Positions 48,871 through 59,488 of a DNA stretch of 64,000 nt are shown here, piece after piece (position 1 is the first letter of the stretch; each line of letters starts with the position of its first letter). The notes beneath the pieces are model-generated. The model worked only from the letters and a program-made list of their open reading frames with translations. It had not been told where the DNA came from and ran no database searches. The translations under genes and the position numbers were made by a program. Source of the DNA: Adiantum capillus-veneris (taxonomy: Eukaryota > Streptophyta > Polypodiopsida > Polypodiales > Pteridaceae); assembly GCA_014529385.2 (NCBI GenBank), contig CM043959.1:5539008-5603007 (forward strand), given 5' to 3'.

Positions 48871-48944
<74 letters not shown>
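48756..48944 (+). mobile_element. 5'-truncated LINE copy with (TC)n tail
   Basis: ATTTTGGAGCATTGAGAATC to GAAGATAATAAGATC matches the 3' end of the full LINE at 53840-53955 with about 10 differences, and both run directly into a TC tract (48874-48944 here). This is the usual product of incomplete target-primed reverse transcription. It truncates module gene B of unit 4. Confidence 0.85.
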
Positions 48945-48947
<3 letters not shown>

Positions 48948-49141
48948 TTCTTATCTCTCAACTCTCATTGGATAGATCTTTGAGGTCTCTTGGGATAGTT
49001 TCCTACGATGTTAAAACCCTCTTCTTCTTCAACCTCTAGTCACCCCCCCGCTCCTTGTCCCTCTCCATCTCTCACACTTTCTCTCTTGATTTCTCTTCCC
49101 TCTCTCGCCTTTCTTTTTCCTCCTTTCCCCTTTGTCTATGC

Positions 49142-49173
<32 letters not shown>

Positions 49174-49275
49174 CTCCATCTCTCCATCTCTATATGTAGT
49201 ATCTTAGGTAGCACTATCTCTATCTATCCATCTCCATCTCTCTCCCTGGATGAGTCTTAGGTAACTTCTTCTTCT

Positions 49276-49331
<56 letters not shown>
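48945..49331. repeat. CT-rich simple-sequence region with (TTC)n and (TC)n tracts
   Basis: Pyrimidine-rich sequence containing (TC)n at 49140-49170, (TTC)n at 49266-49280 and (TC)n at 49280-49331. The last tract directly abuts the 5' end of the LINE. Frames through it (poly Ser-Leu) are not genes. Confidence 0.9.
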
Positions 49332-49332
<1 letters not shown>

Positions 49333-49564
49333 AAAAAACGCAGCAGTTTTTTGACCTAGTAGACAACAGTCCACTCTTTTGATCATAACTTCTTCATCCG
49401 AACTCCGATTTGGGTGATCTATAGCCTCAATCAAAGAGCACGAAGTCCTCTACGCATTGATATAAAGACATAAATTTTCAGAGTTATGGAAGGCGTTTTT
49501 GTAGCAGCATTTCCAAAGTGAACAGGTTCAACAAAATTGATTCTCATTTCCTATTTTACATACA
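49332..49564 (+). mobile_element. LINE 5' untranslated region
   Basis: The stretch starts AAAAAAACGCAGCAG after the TC tract and leads to the ORF1 ATG at 49565. It is non-coding. An internal promoter is expected for L1-type LINEs but no element is recognised. Confidence 0.6.
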
Positions 49565-50515
49565 ATGTCTTCCAGCACTCGCAAGGGTCCTTCTTCTTCA
49601 ACAAGGTCCACAACCATTGTGGAAAATGATCCAAAATCTCTTAAGTGTGGAGATAAAAACACAACCACCCAACCAACGACATCGAAAACCATGATCATGG
49701 CGTACTTGGTATCATTGCAAGAGACCGTAAACAAACAAGGCGAAGACTTACGAGCACTTGCAATGGAGAATGGCACACTAAGGGTACTTGTGGTTGAGAA
49801 TGAGAATCTCAAGAGGACACTTGAGATGCAAACAACACATTTGATGCAACTTGAAGAGGAAGTCAAGGAATGTAAACGCTCTCTTGTGGACTTGAATGCT
49901 TTGAAGGAGTGGATGAGCAAAGTAGAGCATGACCATGTATTGAAAGAGGAGAAATTTGAAACTATGAGCCGGGATGTATGCGACATGAAAAATGTATGCA
50001 CACACAAGTCTTGGGCTGATGTATGTGGTAGCAATGTGGTTTCTAATTCCTCACTCATGCAAGCTATGGCTCAAACAAAGAATGTTGAGAATGTGGATGT
50101 GGAGGAGTTGAAGGAACGGGAGCGACGTTCCAAGAACATTGTTATTCGTGGAATTCCCGAAGAGAAGTTAGAGACACCTCCTTCTCTTGCCATTGTTATT
50201 GAAGATTTCTTCAAAACCCACTTTGGCATGTCCGGAGTTATGGTCTATGGAGCACATAGAGTGGGGAAGCAAGGAGCTCCTCGCTCGGGAGAACGGCCAA
50301 TTGTATGCACCATGCCGGATGAGACCAAGCGAAAGATTATCCTTGATAATAGTTGGATCTATTTGAGAGATACAAAATGTTTTGTATGTGAAGATCGCAT
50401 TATTAAGCAACAAAATATGCGTCGCAAGGCATATGAGGAAAAGAATAATAAAAACAAGGAGATCTCTCATGAAGAAAATGTTCCCAAGGAGGAGGCAAGT
50501 CTCTCAAGCAAATAG
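49565..50515 (+). CDS. LINE ORF1: coiled-coil and RRM-type RNA-binding chaperone (L1 ORF1p-like)
   Basis: 316 residues, intact. Residues 1-50 are Ser/Thr-rich. About 55-125 form a coiled coil with heptad-spaced Leu (ENENLKRTLEMQTTHLMQLE). From about 188, RSKNIVIRGIPEEKLE opens an RRM-like fold, followed by VYGAHRVGKQGAPRSGERPI and a C-terminal KQQNMRRKAYEEKNNK stretch. This order (coiled coil, RRM, C-terminal domain) is that of L1-type ORF1p, which coats the element RNA and acts as a nucleic-acid chaperone. Many plant L1 elements instead carry a zinc-knuckle ORF1, so this is a noteworthy type. The TAG at 50513 lies 7 bp before the first possible ORF2 codon, suggesting termination-reinitiation. 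Confidence 0.85.
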   Translation: MSSSTRKGPSSSTRSTTIVENDPKSLKCGDKNTTTQPTTSKTMIMAYLVSLQETVNKQGEDLRALAMENGTLRVLVVENENLKRTLEMQTTHLMQLEEEVKECKRSLVDLNALKEWMSKVEHDHVLKEEKFETMSRDVCDMKNVCTHKSWADVCGSNVVSNSSLMQAMAQTKNVENVDVEELKERERRSKNIVIRGIPEEKLETPPSLAIVIEDFFKTHFGMSGVMVYGAHRVGKQGAPRSGERPIVCTMPDETKRKIILDNSWIYLRDTKCFVCEDRIIKQQNMRRKAYEEKNNKNKEISHEENVPKEEASLSSK

Positions 50516-50521
50516 GGATGC

Positions 50522-53500
50522 GTGACCTATGAGACCGAGTTACAATTGAAAATATGCTTTTGGAATTGTAATGGATACCCATGGAATGTGGGGGTTGGCA
50601 TTGATGAACTAACAAGCAAAGCCGATGTTGTACTTCTTATTGAAACTTGGGAGCATGATACACAAAGGATTAACGGCTTGAAGGATTACAGTGTACATTC
50701 ATTGATGTGGTCAAAGAATCTCAAGCAACGAAGAGGACAAGGAGGGTTAGCATGTATGGTTAAGAAAGGATTGGAAGATTTTGTATCAATTGTGAAAGAT
50801 GACAAGTACAAATGTTATGTATGGCTGAAAATTATGACACCAAAAAGAGCACCCATTTTTGTAACCGGTTGCTACATTCCTCATCATGATTCTCCCTTTT
50901 ATGCTTGCATGGATAGAGATCAACCATTTTCTGATTTGGAAGAGGACATTGCTTATTTCAAAGGTGAAGGTGATATTATTGTATTTGGGGATATGAATGC
51001 TCGCACAAAAACATTGCAACATGATACTCAACAATTTGATATGCCATACATTTCAAGGGAGTTGGAGGAAGTTCACTTGTATGATCGTACTTCAATGGAT
51101 GAGAAAGAGCCGGATCACTATGGAAAGTTACTTTTACACATGTGTAATAGCACGGGTATGCTCATTGCCAATGGTGTATCTTTGTGGAGTGGAACCAATG
51201 GATTTACATGTAGAAGACATAATGGGGATAGTGTGATTGACTATATGCTACTCTCTGAAGCCATCATGTATCGCATAAAGAGTTTTATGTTTGGTCAATG
51301 GACCCCGGAATCCGACCATCGCACCTTATGTATTGACCTTTCATGTGGAGAAGCAACTAAGCATGATAATCTCAGCCAAAGGAAAGAGAAGTTATCACTA
51401 TGTATGGATTTCAAACGTGCACCAATGTACATTGAAATGGTTGAGCAAAAATTATGGATGACAAAGCTTCAATGTGATGCACCATTGGAAACTAAATGGG
51501 AAGCTTTCAAGAAAGCTATTTGTTCTTGTGCGGAAGAATGCTTTGCCATAAAGCATCTCCATGGTATCAACAAAGATAGATCACGCAAAAGGTGGTTTGA
51601 TAAAGAATGTCAAGATGCTCGAAAGTCCTTGATAAAGCTTGATGCAACTATGGACAAAGACAACTATCAAAGTCATTTGCATACATACAAGGCATTGATT
51701 CAAAAGAAGAGAAGAAGATGGGAAGTAAAGCAATAAGAATTTCAAGTCCAAGAAAAGGCACATGCATGTGGAAGATTTTGGAGAAACTTGAGAGGCAAGC
51801 GGGTTGAGAATTTTGGTAACTTGAGTCTAGTGGATATGTACACACATTGTAGGCAATTATATGAGCAAGCAAATACTGAAAAAATGCCATTTTATGGTTC
51901 ACTCCCATGTATGCCGTCTTTTTTTACTATTGAGGATGTATGCGGTGGGCTTGAAAAGTTGGCCACTCGCAAAGCGGGAGATCTTCAAGGTATCAAGCCG
52001 GAGATGATCAAATGGACGGGAGATTTTACCCATGAGTGGATGTGTGATATGTTCAACCTTGCACTTCAACATGGTATGCCTTATGATTGGAGTACTAATT
52101 GGGTTAAGCCTTTGCATAAAGGAGGGGATGTAAAGAATGTAAGCAACTACCGGACTATAATGATTGGGTCTCTTATGGAAAAGTTTTTTGGGTGCATAAT
52201 GGAGATGAAATTGAGTGATTGGGCTGAAGAGAATGACAAGCGTGCAAAGGGACAATCGGGTTTTCGTCGATGCCATAGCACCATTGATCATCTTGTCACT
52301 CTTTGTGTTCTCATGGAGGAAATTCGGTTGAAAGGCAAGCGATTGTATTGTTGTTTTGTGGACTTTAAGAAATCCTTTGATATGATTCCACATAACAATT
52401 TGTGGAGAAGGATGGAAGAACTCCAAGTGCCAAGTGAGTTTATGCTTGCGGTTTCTAGAATCTATGAGAAGGTGATTTGTCAATTGCGCATGGGAAGAGA
52501 AATTTCAGAAATTTCTGTAAGCACTATTGGGGTTAAACAAGGATGTCCATTGTCACCAACTCTCTTTGGTCTATGCATCGATCAATTGGAACAAATGGTA
52601 CTTGACTTTATGCAAGAAGAAGGCATTGAAGAGGTCACTATTTGCAATGTGGTAATCATGCTTTTGTTGTATGCGGATGATGTAGTGCTTCTAGCACACA
52701 CTTTAGAAGATGCACAAAAGCTTATGGTTGTCCTTGAGAACTTTTGCTTGCATAGTGGGTTGATTGTAAATGAATCCAAAACAAAGGTTATGCTTGTGAA
52801 AACCAACAATAAGGAGAAGCCATGCATTGTGTACAACAACGAGACACTTGAAGTTGTTGAGAGCTTTAAGTACCTTGGCCTTGAGGTTCCATCCAATCAC
52901 AAGTGGCATGAATGTGCTATGCGTCATTTGGAAGCGGGAAAGAGAGCATATTATGCATTTGAGAACATGTGTAATGCGGGAAACATCAAGTGTTGCGTTC
53001 TCAAGAAGTATCTTTTTGATGCATTGGTGACACCGGTTCTTCTTTATGGAGTTGAAGTGTGGGGCGGGAGCATCTCAAAGTCTACTTGGAAAGAGTTTGA
53101 GAATGTCCAAAAGCATTTTCTTACAAACTTTCTCCAAGTTAAGACACAAACACCATATATGCTCCTACTTCTTGAGTCGGGATCTCTTCCAATTGAGGTT
53201 ATGGGCATGGAAAGGGTTGTGGAGTACATGATAAAGATGCGTCAAAACCCTCACATCGACTTCCTACAATTGCATGGGAAGCAAGCAAAAAAGTTCAAAA
53301 GACGAATAAAAGCAAGATCTTGAGCACGGGATGGATGCAAGACATAAAGAAGTGGTTTGGGAGATGGGATGCATTACACTTGCTACATGATGCTTCAATT
53401 GACTCTCAAGTGAATGAAGCTTTTCTACAACGCCAATGTATTATGGCTTGGGAGAAATCCGGTGGGTCACGCTTCATACATTACACCACCTATATTGCCC

Positions 53501-53913
53501 CCAACTACAAAACCATGTTCTTCACTGAGAGAGGAAACCGTACTCACACTTACATGCTTGAGCCTATTCCCTTGTCCGCGATACGCACTATCGCAACAAT
53601 TCGGCTTAGCTCCCATTTCCTTCGATGCGAGATAGGGCGTTGGGGCAATGGAGAAGGGTCAAATCGATTGTGCACATTATGCTCACTGCAAGTTCGAGAG
53701 TCTGAGTACCACACACTACTAGAGTGCTCAGCTTTTGATCACATCCGAACTTGCTTCTCTCACATTTTTAGCCATAACTTAGACCTACACACTTTCCTCT
53801 CCCAGCCAAAGTGTGGGCTCTCCGTTGCGACTCTCATCACTACAATTTTGGAGCATCGAGAGTCACTCATCAGCCATACACATACTAAATCACATGTAAC
53901 TTTGGTCCCATAG
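50522..53913 (+). pseudogene. LINE ORF2: APE endonuclease, reverse transcriptase, C-terminal zinc motif; nearly intact
   Basis: About 1130 residues. The apurinic-like endonuclease occupies residues 1-270: NCNGYPWNVGV, LLIETWEHD, TGCYIPHHD, FGDMNARTK and SDHRTLCID (about 263). The reverse transcriptase includes KPLHKGGDVKNVSNYRTIMI, GQSGFRRCHSTIDHL, VDFKKSFDMIPH, GVKQGCPLSPTLFGL (about 669) and the catalytic YADDVVLLA (about 716). A C-terminal Cys/His motif CTLCSLQVRESEYHTLLEC lies near 1050. Two lesions are seen: TAA at 51734 (one change from CAA) and a frameshift near 53320, where the C-terminal part switches frame. There is no ATG at the start; GTG 50522 or ribosome re-initiation after ORF1 must be considered. 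Domain order fits the L1/Tx1-like group. Confidence 0.88.
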
Positions 53914-53949
53914 GTCATATTTGACCTCCGAGGACGATAATAAAATCTA

Positions 53950-54031
<82 letters not shown>
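53914..54031 (+). mobile_element. LINE 3' end and (CT)n tail
   Basis: A short 3' UTR (GGTCATATTTGACCTCCGAG, GACGATAATAAAATC) runs into a CT tract at 53953-54031 instead of poly-A. The same end occurs in the truncated copy at 48.76 kb, so it marks the element's 3' terminus. Confidence 0.85.
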
Positions 54032-54033
<2 letters not shown>

Positions 54034-54195
54034 GGGGGGCACCCATATGTATGTTAACATAGCACGTGAGTTCAACATAAGGCCCTTTTTATCAGGCATA
54101 ATTAACAGATTTATTATATGAACTTAAAGCGAGCAAAAGGAAAAAATGGTGATAAGAGATAAGAAACTGGGACGTGAGGAAAAAACGAAAACAAA

Positions 54196-54242
54196 TTAAC
54201 ACTAAACGCGTTTCGCTATTTAAAGCTCATCAGTAGTGTTAA
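54196..54242 (-). ncRNA. Hammerhead ribozyme (minimal, Penelope type)
   Basis: On the minus strand, TTAACACTA (54242-54234) and TAGTGTTAA (54204-54196) form a perfect 9-bp helix I. Between them lie the conserved CTGATGA (54233-54227), a short helix II GCTTTAAATAGC (three pairs and a loop), GAAA (54214-54211), and ACGCGT for helix III with cleavage-site base U17 at 54205. All invariant core residues of the hammerhead (CUGAUGA, GAAA, N-U-H) are present. Helix III is the self-complementary ACGCGU, so activity probably needs a dimer, as reported for hammerheads of Penelope-like elements. The predicted cut is between 54205 and 54204. Confidence 0.85.
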
Positions 54243-54334
54243 TTTTTGTACAAGGATTCGGGGCTTATAAATAGGGGTTGGGGGTTTCAAACCCAAGGTG
54301 GGTACAAAAGGTGAGGATTAAGAGGAGGATACAA

Positions 54335-54412
54335 GCATTGGTACATAAAAGTAAATGCAGGTATCTTTTGGTACGGAGAAGTAAATAATGGCAAGTTTTG
54401 GTACGATGTGCA
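54335..54412 (-). repeat. Imperfect short tandem repeats in the Penelope-like 3' region
   Basis: On the minus strand CGTACCAAAACTTGCCATTA, CGTACCAAAAGATACCTGCA and TGTACCAATGCTTGTA follow one another about every 35 bp. They lie between the RT frame and the hammerhead. Confidence 0.5.
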
Positions 54413-54520
54413 CCATTAGGGGGGTAACATCAAGATAAGAGAGGCTTTGGAAGAATCAATTTATAGAGAGGCACAAAAAGGACAGGATGCAAAAAATTGG
54501 TATTGTCACAAAAATTGGAT

Positions 54521-54530
<10 letters not shown>

Positions 54531-54576
<46 letters not shown>
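54531..54576. repeat. Poly-G tract, 46 bases
   Basis: Uninterrupted G run followed by G-rich GAGGGGGGGAAGGGGGG. It sits within the Penelope-like element after NIECLPPF, giving poly-Pro and poly-Gly artefact frames. Confidence 0.95.
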
Positions 54577-54577
<1 letters not shown>

Positions 54578-55279
54578 GGGGGGGAAGGGGGGAAGACATT
54601 CGATATTGGGTGCATTGCGCCAAAAAATAAGGGGTTTGGGGAGGTGGGATAGTTTTGGCATGGTGCTAAGCTGAAGGGTGAGAGGCTTGATCAAGGTACG
54701 AGAGAGATTAAGGTTGCGTGTGAATGGTGAAAAGGGAATTTTTACTACAAAGGGGGGGTCTTTTGATGTGGGTTTCCTCATAAGGAGAGAGTCTCTGTCA
54801 TTGTAGGAAATAAGGGAGAAACAGTTATGGAGAAGATCTTGTGGGTATCCCCTGGCTCTAAGTCTATGGAAAAAATGGGCACGAATGGTAAGGAATCCAT
54901 CTAAGGAGCTCTCTCTAATGATTATAAAAGCGACTTTCTGGTGGGTGGGGTGCCAAGATTGCTAGGGAATGTAGTTATAAGAGTTAAGGCTTTTTTGAAA
55001 GCAGTGAGAATCAAGAGTCCTTGAATGAGAAAAGGAGGGTCCTTTGAAGAATTGAATGTCAAGGATGGAAGCTTCTGTGGAAGAAATGACTGGAGAAATT
55101 TTGATATGGTTCTGGAGTGGTGACCCATAAAGCTTTAGGATTTTTTCAAGAGAAAGAAAGGAGCCTTGCCAAATGCGAAAGACATCGTCGATGTATCTTT
55201 TGAAATAGAAGAGAGAGGGATGGAAGGGAAGATTGATACTGATAGCCGTTTTTCGGCTCTTTGTAATTGCCACAGTGAG

Positions 55280-56540
55280 TTACCTCACCCTACCAAAATC
55301 ACCCAAACACTATGGCTATCCCTACCATTTCACTGTATATAGGTGCGTGTGAGTTAGGGGACTTTTCCCATATTTCCTTACTGAAATAAAAAACCCTCAA
55401 TTAGCTAGTCATTGGGCTAGTTGAGCCAAAATAATTAAATATATATATATATAAGTATATTATGGCCCATGCGTATTTAAATATTTCTTTGTATATAGGG
55501 CCTAAATAAAAGATTTTTTCATAATTATTTTGGTATTTATTTAAATATTTCTACCTAGGTGTGTGTTATTTATGCTCTGCACATTGCCTCACCATTACCA
55601 CAATTTTTCTTACCATTTTTTATACTCTTTATTCCATATAGAAATATTTTCATGTAAGCTTATCTTATATTTGGTGTAACTCCACCCCAACAAAAATCCA
55701 AAAAAACTAGTTTTATTTATGTGTATATTTTTTCACTATTGTGATTTTTCCCTTCCTACATCAATTTTGTTTTTTTTCTAAAAAATTAGAACACCAAAAA
55801 TATTTATCTTTTTATGGTAGCCTCATAATGAGAGAGATTTCTTTTGACCCCTTTATATTTTTTCCACTTATATTATTTATATTTGACATGTACATATTTT
55901 TTAGACCCCTCAATATTTGATTTTCTTAGTTGTACTATTCACTTATATCATAATCTCAACAATATCTTCAATTATAGACCTACCAAATAAGGTCAAGGGT
56001 AGGTGGCATGCATACATGCACTATGGAGGGCTCACTCTTGGAGGTATTCAAAAGAATCATCCAAAGAAGGACCCCACAAGGACCTTGTGCAGTGGAAAAA
56101 AATGGTCGGTTTTGCTGAATTTTTAAAGTTCACTTGCTCTCCGAATTTGAAAAGGTGATACAAACAAAAGTTGTAGCTCGTGGGCTGAACTTTTGCCTCA
56201 AATTTTTTCATATTTTTTTGAGCTACGAGCTGTGAGCTATGATTTTATTAGTGGACCCCAGTTTTCCCATGCTATGCAGCCACACTCTCTCTTCCACTTT
56301 ATCATTTTCCTCTTTCGCACACACTTCTCCACTCATCATTCCCACCTCTCTCACCACTCCTCTCTGCACCCTACTCACCTTCTCCTCAACCTTGAAGAAT
56401 AAGAGAAACCATGGTGAACTCATACCTCCCACACACAATTTCATTCCAAAATTGACCACCTAGTCTCATTTTTCCTCCTCCAAATTACCCATATCTATAA
56501 AAAAAACCACAAAATTCAGCCTCTTCTCTTAAAAGACAGC
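55280..56540. other. AT-rich region without recognised genes
   Basis: Contains (AT)n at about 55438-55452 and T-rich stretches. From 56280 it becomes CT-rich, as in a 5' leader. No frame is supported. Confidence 0.4.
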
Positions 56541-56543
56541 ATC

Positions 56544-56683
56544 ATGGTGGTTGATTACTCAGCTTCAATTACCTTGTCTCTCAAGGAAGGTCAAGAGTGG
56601 AGAAAAAATGTACCGTCAAAGCTAGTGGACCGTCAACAAGCGTCAAAATTGGCCCTACTCAAGACACTTGGAGCATCAACCTT
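56544..56683 (+). CDS. Possible first exon of an unrecognised gene
   Basis: An ATG at 56544 opens MVVDYSASITLSLKEGQEWR, continues KNVPSKLVDRQQASKLALLK, and meets a good donor (CTT|GTAAGA) at 56684 in phase 2. A CT-rich leader precedes it and CTATAAAAAAAACC lies about 50 bp upstream. The continuing exon was not found; the next several kilobases are satellite. Could be a genuine exon or chance. Confidence 0.3.
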
Positions 56684-57059
56684 GTAAGAAATCCACCTTT
56701 TCTTACCTCTTAAGAGTTTTTCTTCCTTATTTGTATCCTACATGGATACTCCCATTGTAAATATCCAATTCCATTTGTAAATTAATACTACCTCTACTAA
56801 CACTAACCCACTATGAAAAAAGACCATATTAGGTAAAGTGCGAAAATCCCAATTCCCAGGTTGGACAACTTTCAATATATCATGTATAAAATATAGAGAT
56901 TTTGTCAAAAAATTGAGTTTTCTTTAGGTCTCATTCCACTTTATGCACATACAATACACAATGAAAAAAACTAAAATATCATGGTTTCAATCAATTGGAT
57001 TATTAGGAGAGGAGTATATTGCATCCATTATCGTTGTCTATGTTCTATTGTCCTACCTA

Positions 57060-58790
57060 CAACTTATCTCAACATGGAGAGCTTGGTTTCTAGGTCCACC
57101 ACTTGTCCAAGTTAATGTAAAAGTGACTCAAGGTTCACAACTTGTGAAAGCAAGGATCCATTGAGGAATACAATCCACTTGGCTATTTTTCCTTAATTTG
57201 TTGCATGTGACATTTAAGCAAGGTCCACTTCTAATCTATAACTTCTTAATTTGAGGCATGGGGCATACATAAAATATGTAGCATATGCTCTATTGCCTCA
57301 TAGGAAGGTTGGTTTCAAGGTGCACTTATCCATGCTAGCCTATCTTGGAGAAATGATGAAGCTTGCTTCTCTCCTTGTTTCAATGGAGACTAGCTTGGAC
57401 AAGTGGTGGACCTTTGCTTCTCTCTATGTTTCAATAGAGTTAGCTTGGACAAGTGGTGATCTTGGAACAAAACCCCCATGTAAAACATATCATGGGTATT
57501 CCAAGTGATTAGAAAGATTACCATTTAAGATATAACCTTATAGGTTGGACAACTAGATCTTGGCTTGGAGAAATGGTGGACCTTTGATTCTCTCCATGTT
57601 TCAATGGAGTCTATCTTGGAGAAATGGTGGAGCTTGCTTCTGTCCATGTTTCAATGGAGCCTAGCTTGAATAGTTGGTGGACCTTTGCTTCTCTCTATGT
57701 TTCAATAGAGTTAGCTTAGACACGTGGTGGATCTTCAAAATAAACCAACTACTATCAATGTTGCATAGCTTGGACAAGTGGTGGAGTGTTTCTCTACTCC
57801 ATGTTTCAATGGATCTTAGCTTGGACAAGTGTTGGACCTTAAAACAAAAACCCCATGTACAACATAGAATGGATTTTCTAGATTTCAATGGAGTCTAGAT
57901 TTAACAAATGGTGGAGCTTGTCTTCATCCATGTTTCAATGAAACTAGCTTGGACAAGTGGTGGACCTTGTAACAAACCCTCCCATGTACAACATATCATT
58001 GGTTTTCTAAGTGATGGGAAGGAATACCATTCAAGATATAAACTTATAGCTTGGATAAGTAGTTGACTTTAAAACCAAATTCATCATAATACAATGAAAT
58101 ACAGGTCAGCCAATTCCTAAATCTTGAGACCAAACCTCCCATGCTATTAGAGATAATATATTGGATAAGTGGTGGACCTTCTATTATTTTCCCATGCCTA
58201 GTTTAGACAACCGGTACACTTCGCAGCTATAAAGGTTGGACGAGTTGTGGAGCCTTGTTTCTATCCATGTTTTAATGGATCCTAGCTTGGACAAGTGGTG
58301 GACCTTGGAAAAAAGCTTCCATGTACAACATATATGAGGTTTTCCATGTTTTAATGGAACCTATCTTGGACAAATGGTGAAGCTTTCTTCTCTCCATGTT
58401 GATTTTGGAACTACCTTAGACAAGTGGTGGAGCTTTTCTTTTCTACTCTTCATAATACAATGAAGTATATGTTGGTTACATGGTGAATCTTAAGGCCAAA
58501 CCTCCCATTTTACTAGAGATGATAGGTTGGACAAGTGGATCAACCTTCTATCATTTCTCCATGACTATATTGGACAATTAGTAGACATAACATCTCTCTA
58601 TGTTGTCTAGAGATGAGCTTGGACAAGTGATGGACCCTGCTTCTCTCTTCCCTTGGTTTACTAGTTTGAAGACTCGGTATATATACTTTCTTAGATCTAG
58701 CTTGAACAAGTGGTGGACCTTGCATCCACAATCTTAATTCAGTACAAAAAAGTATATGAAAAAATAACATAGGAATCTTGGTTTGAAGGT
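57060..58790. repeat. Complex satellite, left block
   Basis: Many imperfect copies of TTGGACAAGTGGTGGACCTT and CTCCATGTTTCAATGGAGCC, usually 70-100 bp apart, with longer units carrying CAAAACCCCCATGTAAAACA and CATTCAAGATATAACCTTAT. A few copies are inverted (for example CCACCACTTGTCCAA at 57098 and 57660-57900 in part). Short frames through it are artefacts. Confidence 0.85.
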
Positions 58791-58799
58791 CAAGCAATT

Positions 58800-59488
58800 A
58801 GGTTCCAAATGCACATAATAATATATTTTCCACCCATATTAAAAGAAAGTTAAATATGTTATTACCAAATTGACAAAGGTAACGTCCAAGAATTATATCT
58901 TTCCATCTTGTCAGATCTAAATCTTCATCAAGGCGACATGCATGTATACATCAACTTTCAAGCCATTCAAGAATACATGCACTTAGATTCCATAGTTTTG
59001 TTTTCAAAGTCTTTTAGGTTCTAAAACTCTTTCACATAAAGTATGTAATGACAAAATTCTTGAAGCAAACATTTGTGCCCAAGAAAAAGATCCCTCTCAC
59101 ATATTTAAAGTCCATGAATTCTCCGATCCACACTTACAAGTTTCATTTTGACATCAAACATCAATTCTTTCATAGTTCCAAATAAATGCAACCTCGATAT
59201 GAATTGACAAAAAATGAATTTCTTTTACTATATGACCCAACATAGGCCCCAATCAAATAAAAAATGAGTCCCCAAAAATTTGGGTGCACTCTAGCAATAC
59301 ATTAGAGTCCCCTTACAATAGGATGCACTCCAATAGTACATTGAAGTCCCCTTAGAGTAGGGTGCACTCCATTCAAGTGTTCATAAAATTGACACACCTT
59401 TAAAAAAAAAAAAAAAAACTATATCAAATTATACAAATGTTGAAAGATACACACTAGAATAAAAAAAGCATCTTATAGCCATATTTAT
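58800..59488. other. Spacer between satellite and FCP1-like gene 2
   Basis: AT-rich. A roughly 41-bp unit (GGGTGCACTCTAGCAATACA, then AGAGTCCCCTTA) is repeated about three times at 59280-59385. A short poly-A lies at 59403-59420. No gene seen. Confidence 0.5.

Larger units (their letters stand above)
54040..55273 (-). mobile_element. Penelope-like element, 5'-truncated (RT C-terminal half and 3' region)
   Basis: From 55273 leftward the frame gives the RT palm/fingers end with FKRYIDDVFRIWQGS (catalytic YIDD at 55195-55184), ISSTEASILDIQFFKG, then, with a frameshift near 54960, SWHPTHQKVAFIIIRESSLD and RARGYPQDLLHN. It continues VVKIPFSPFTRNLNLSRTL and LSHLPKPLIFWRNAPNIECL to a poly-C tract. 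The order YIDD, ILDIQF, S-x-HP, RGYP and the RxxPN end are those of Penelope-like retroelements. The N-terminal RT motifs are missing because the element stops at about 55270. No GIY-YIG endonuclease was recognised between 54530 and 54190. A hammerhead ribozyme lies near its 3' end. Confidence 0.75.

Noticed and set aside
54430-54781. Poly-proline and poly-glycine proteins at the G tract
   Set aside because: Produced by the homopolymer; only the NLNLSRTL to NIECL part belongs to the Penelope-like frame.
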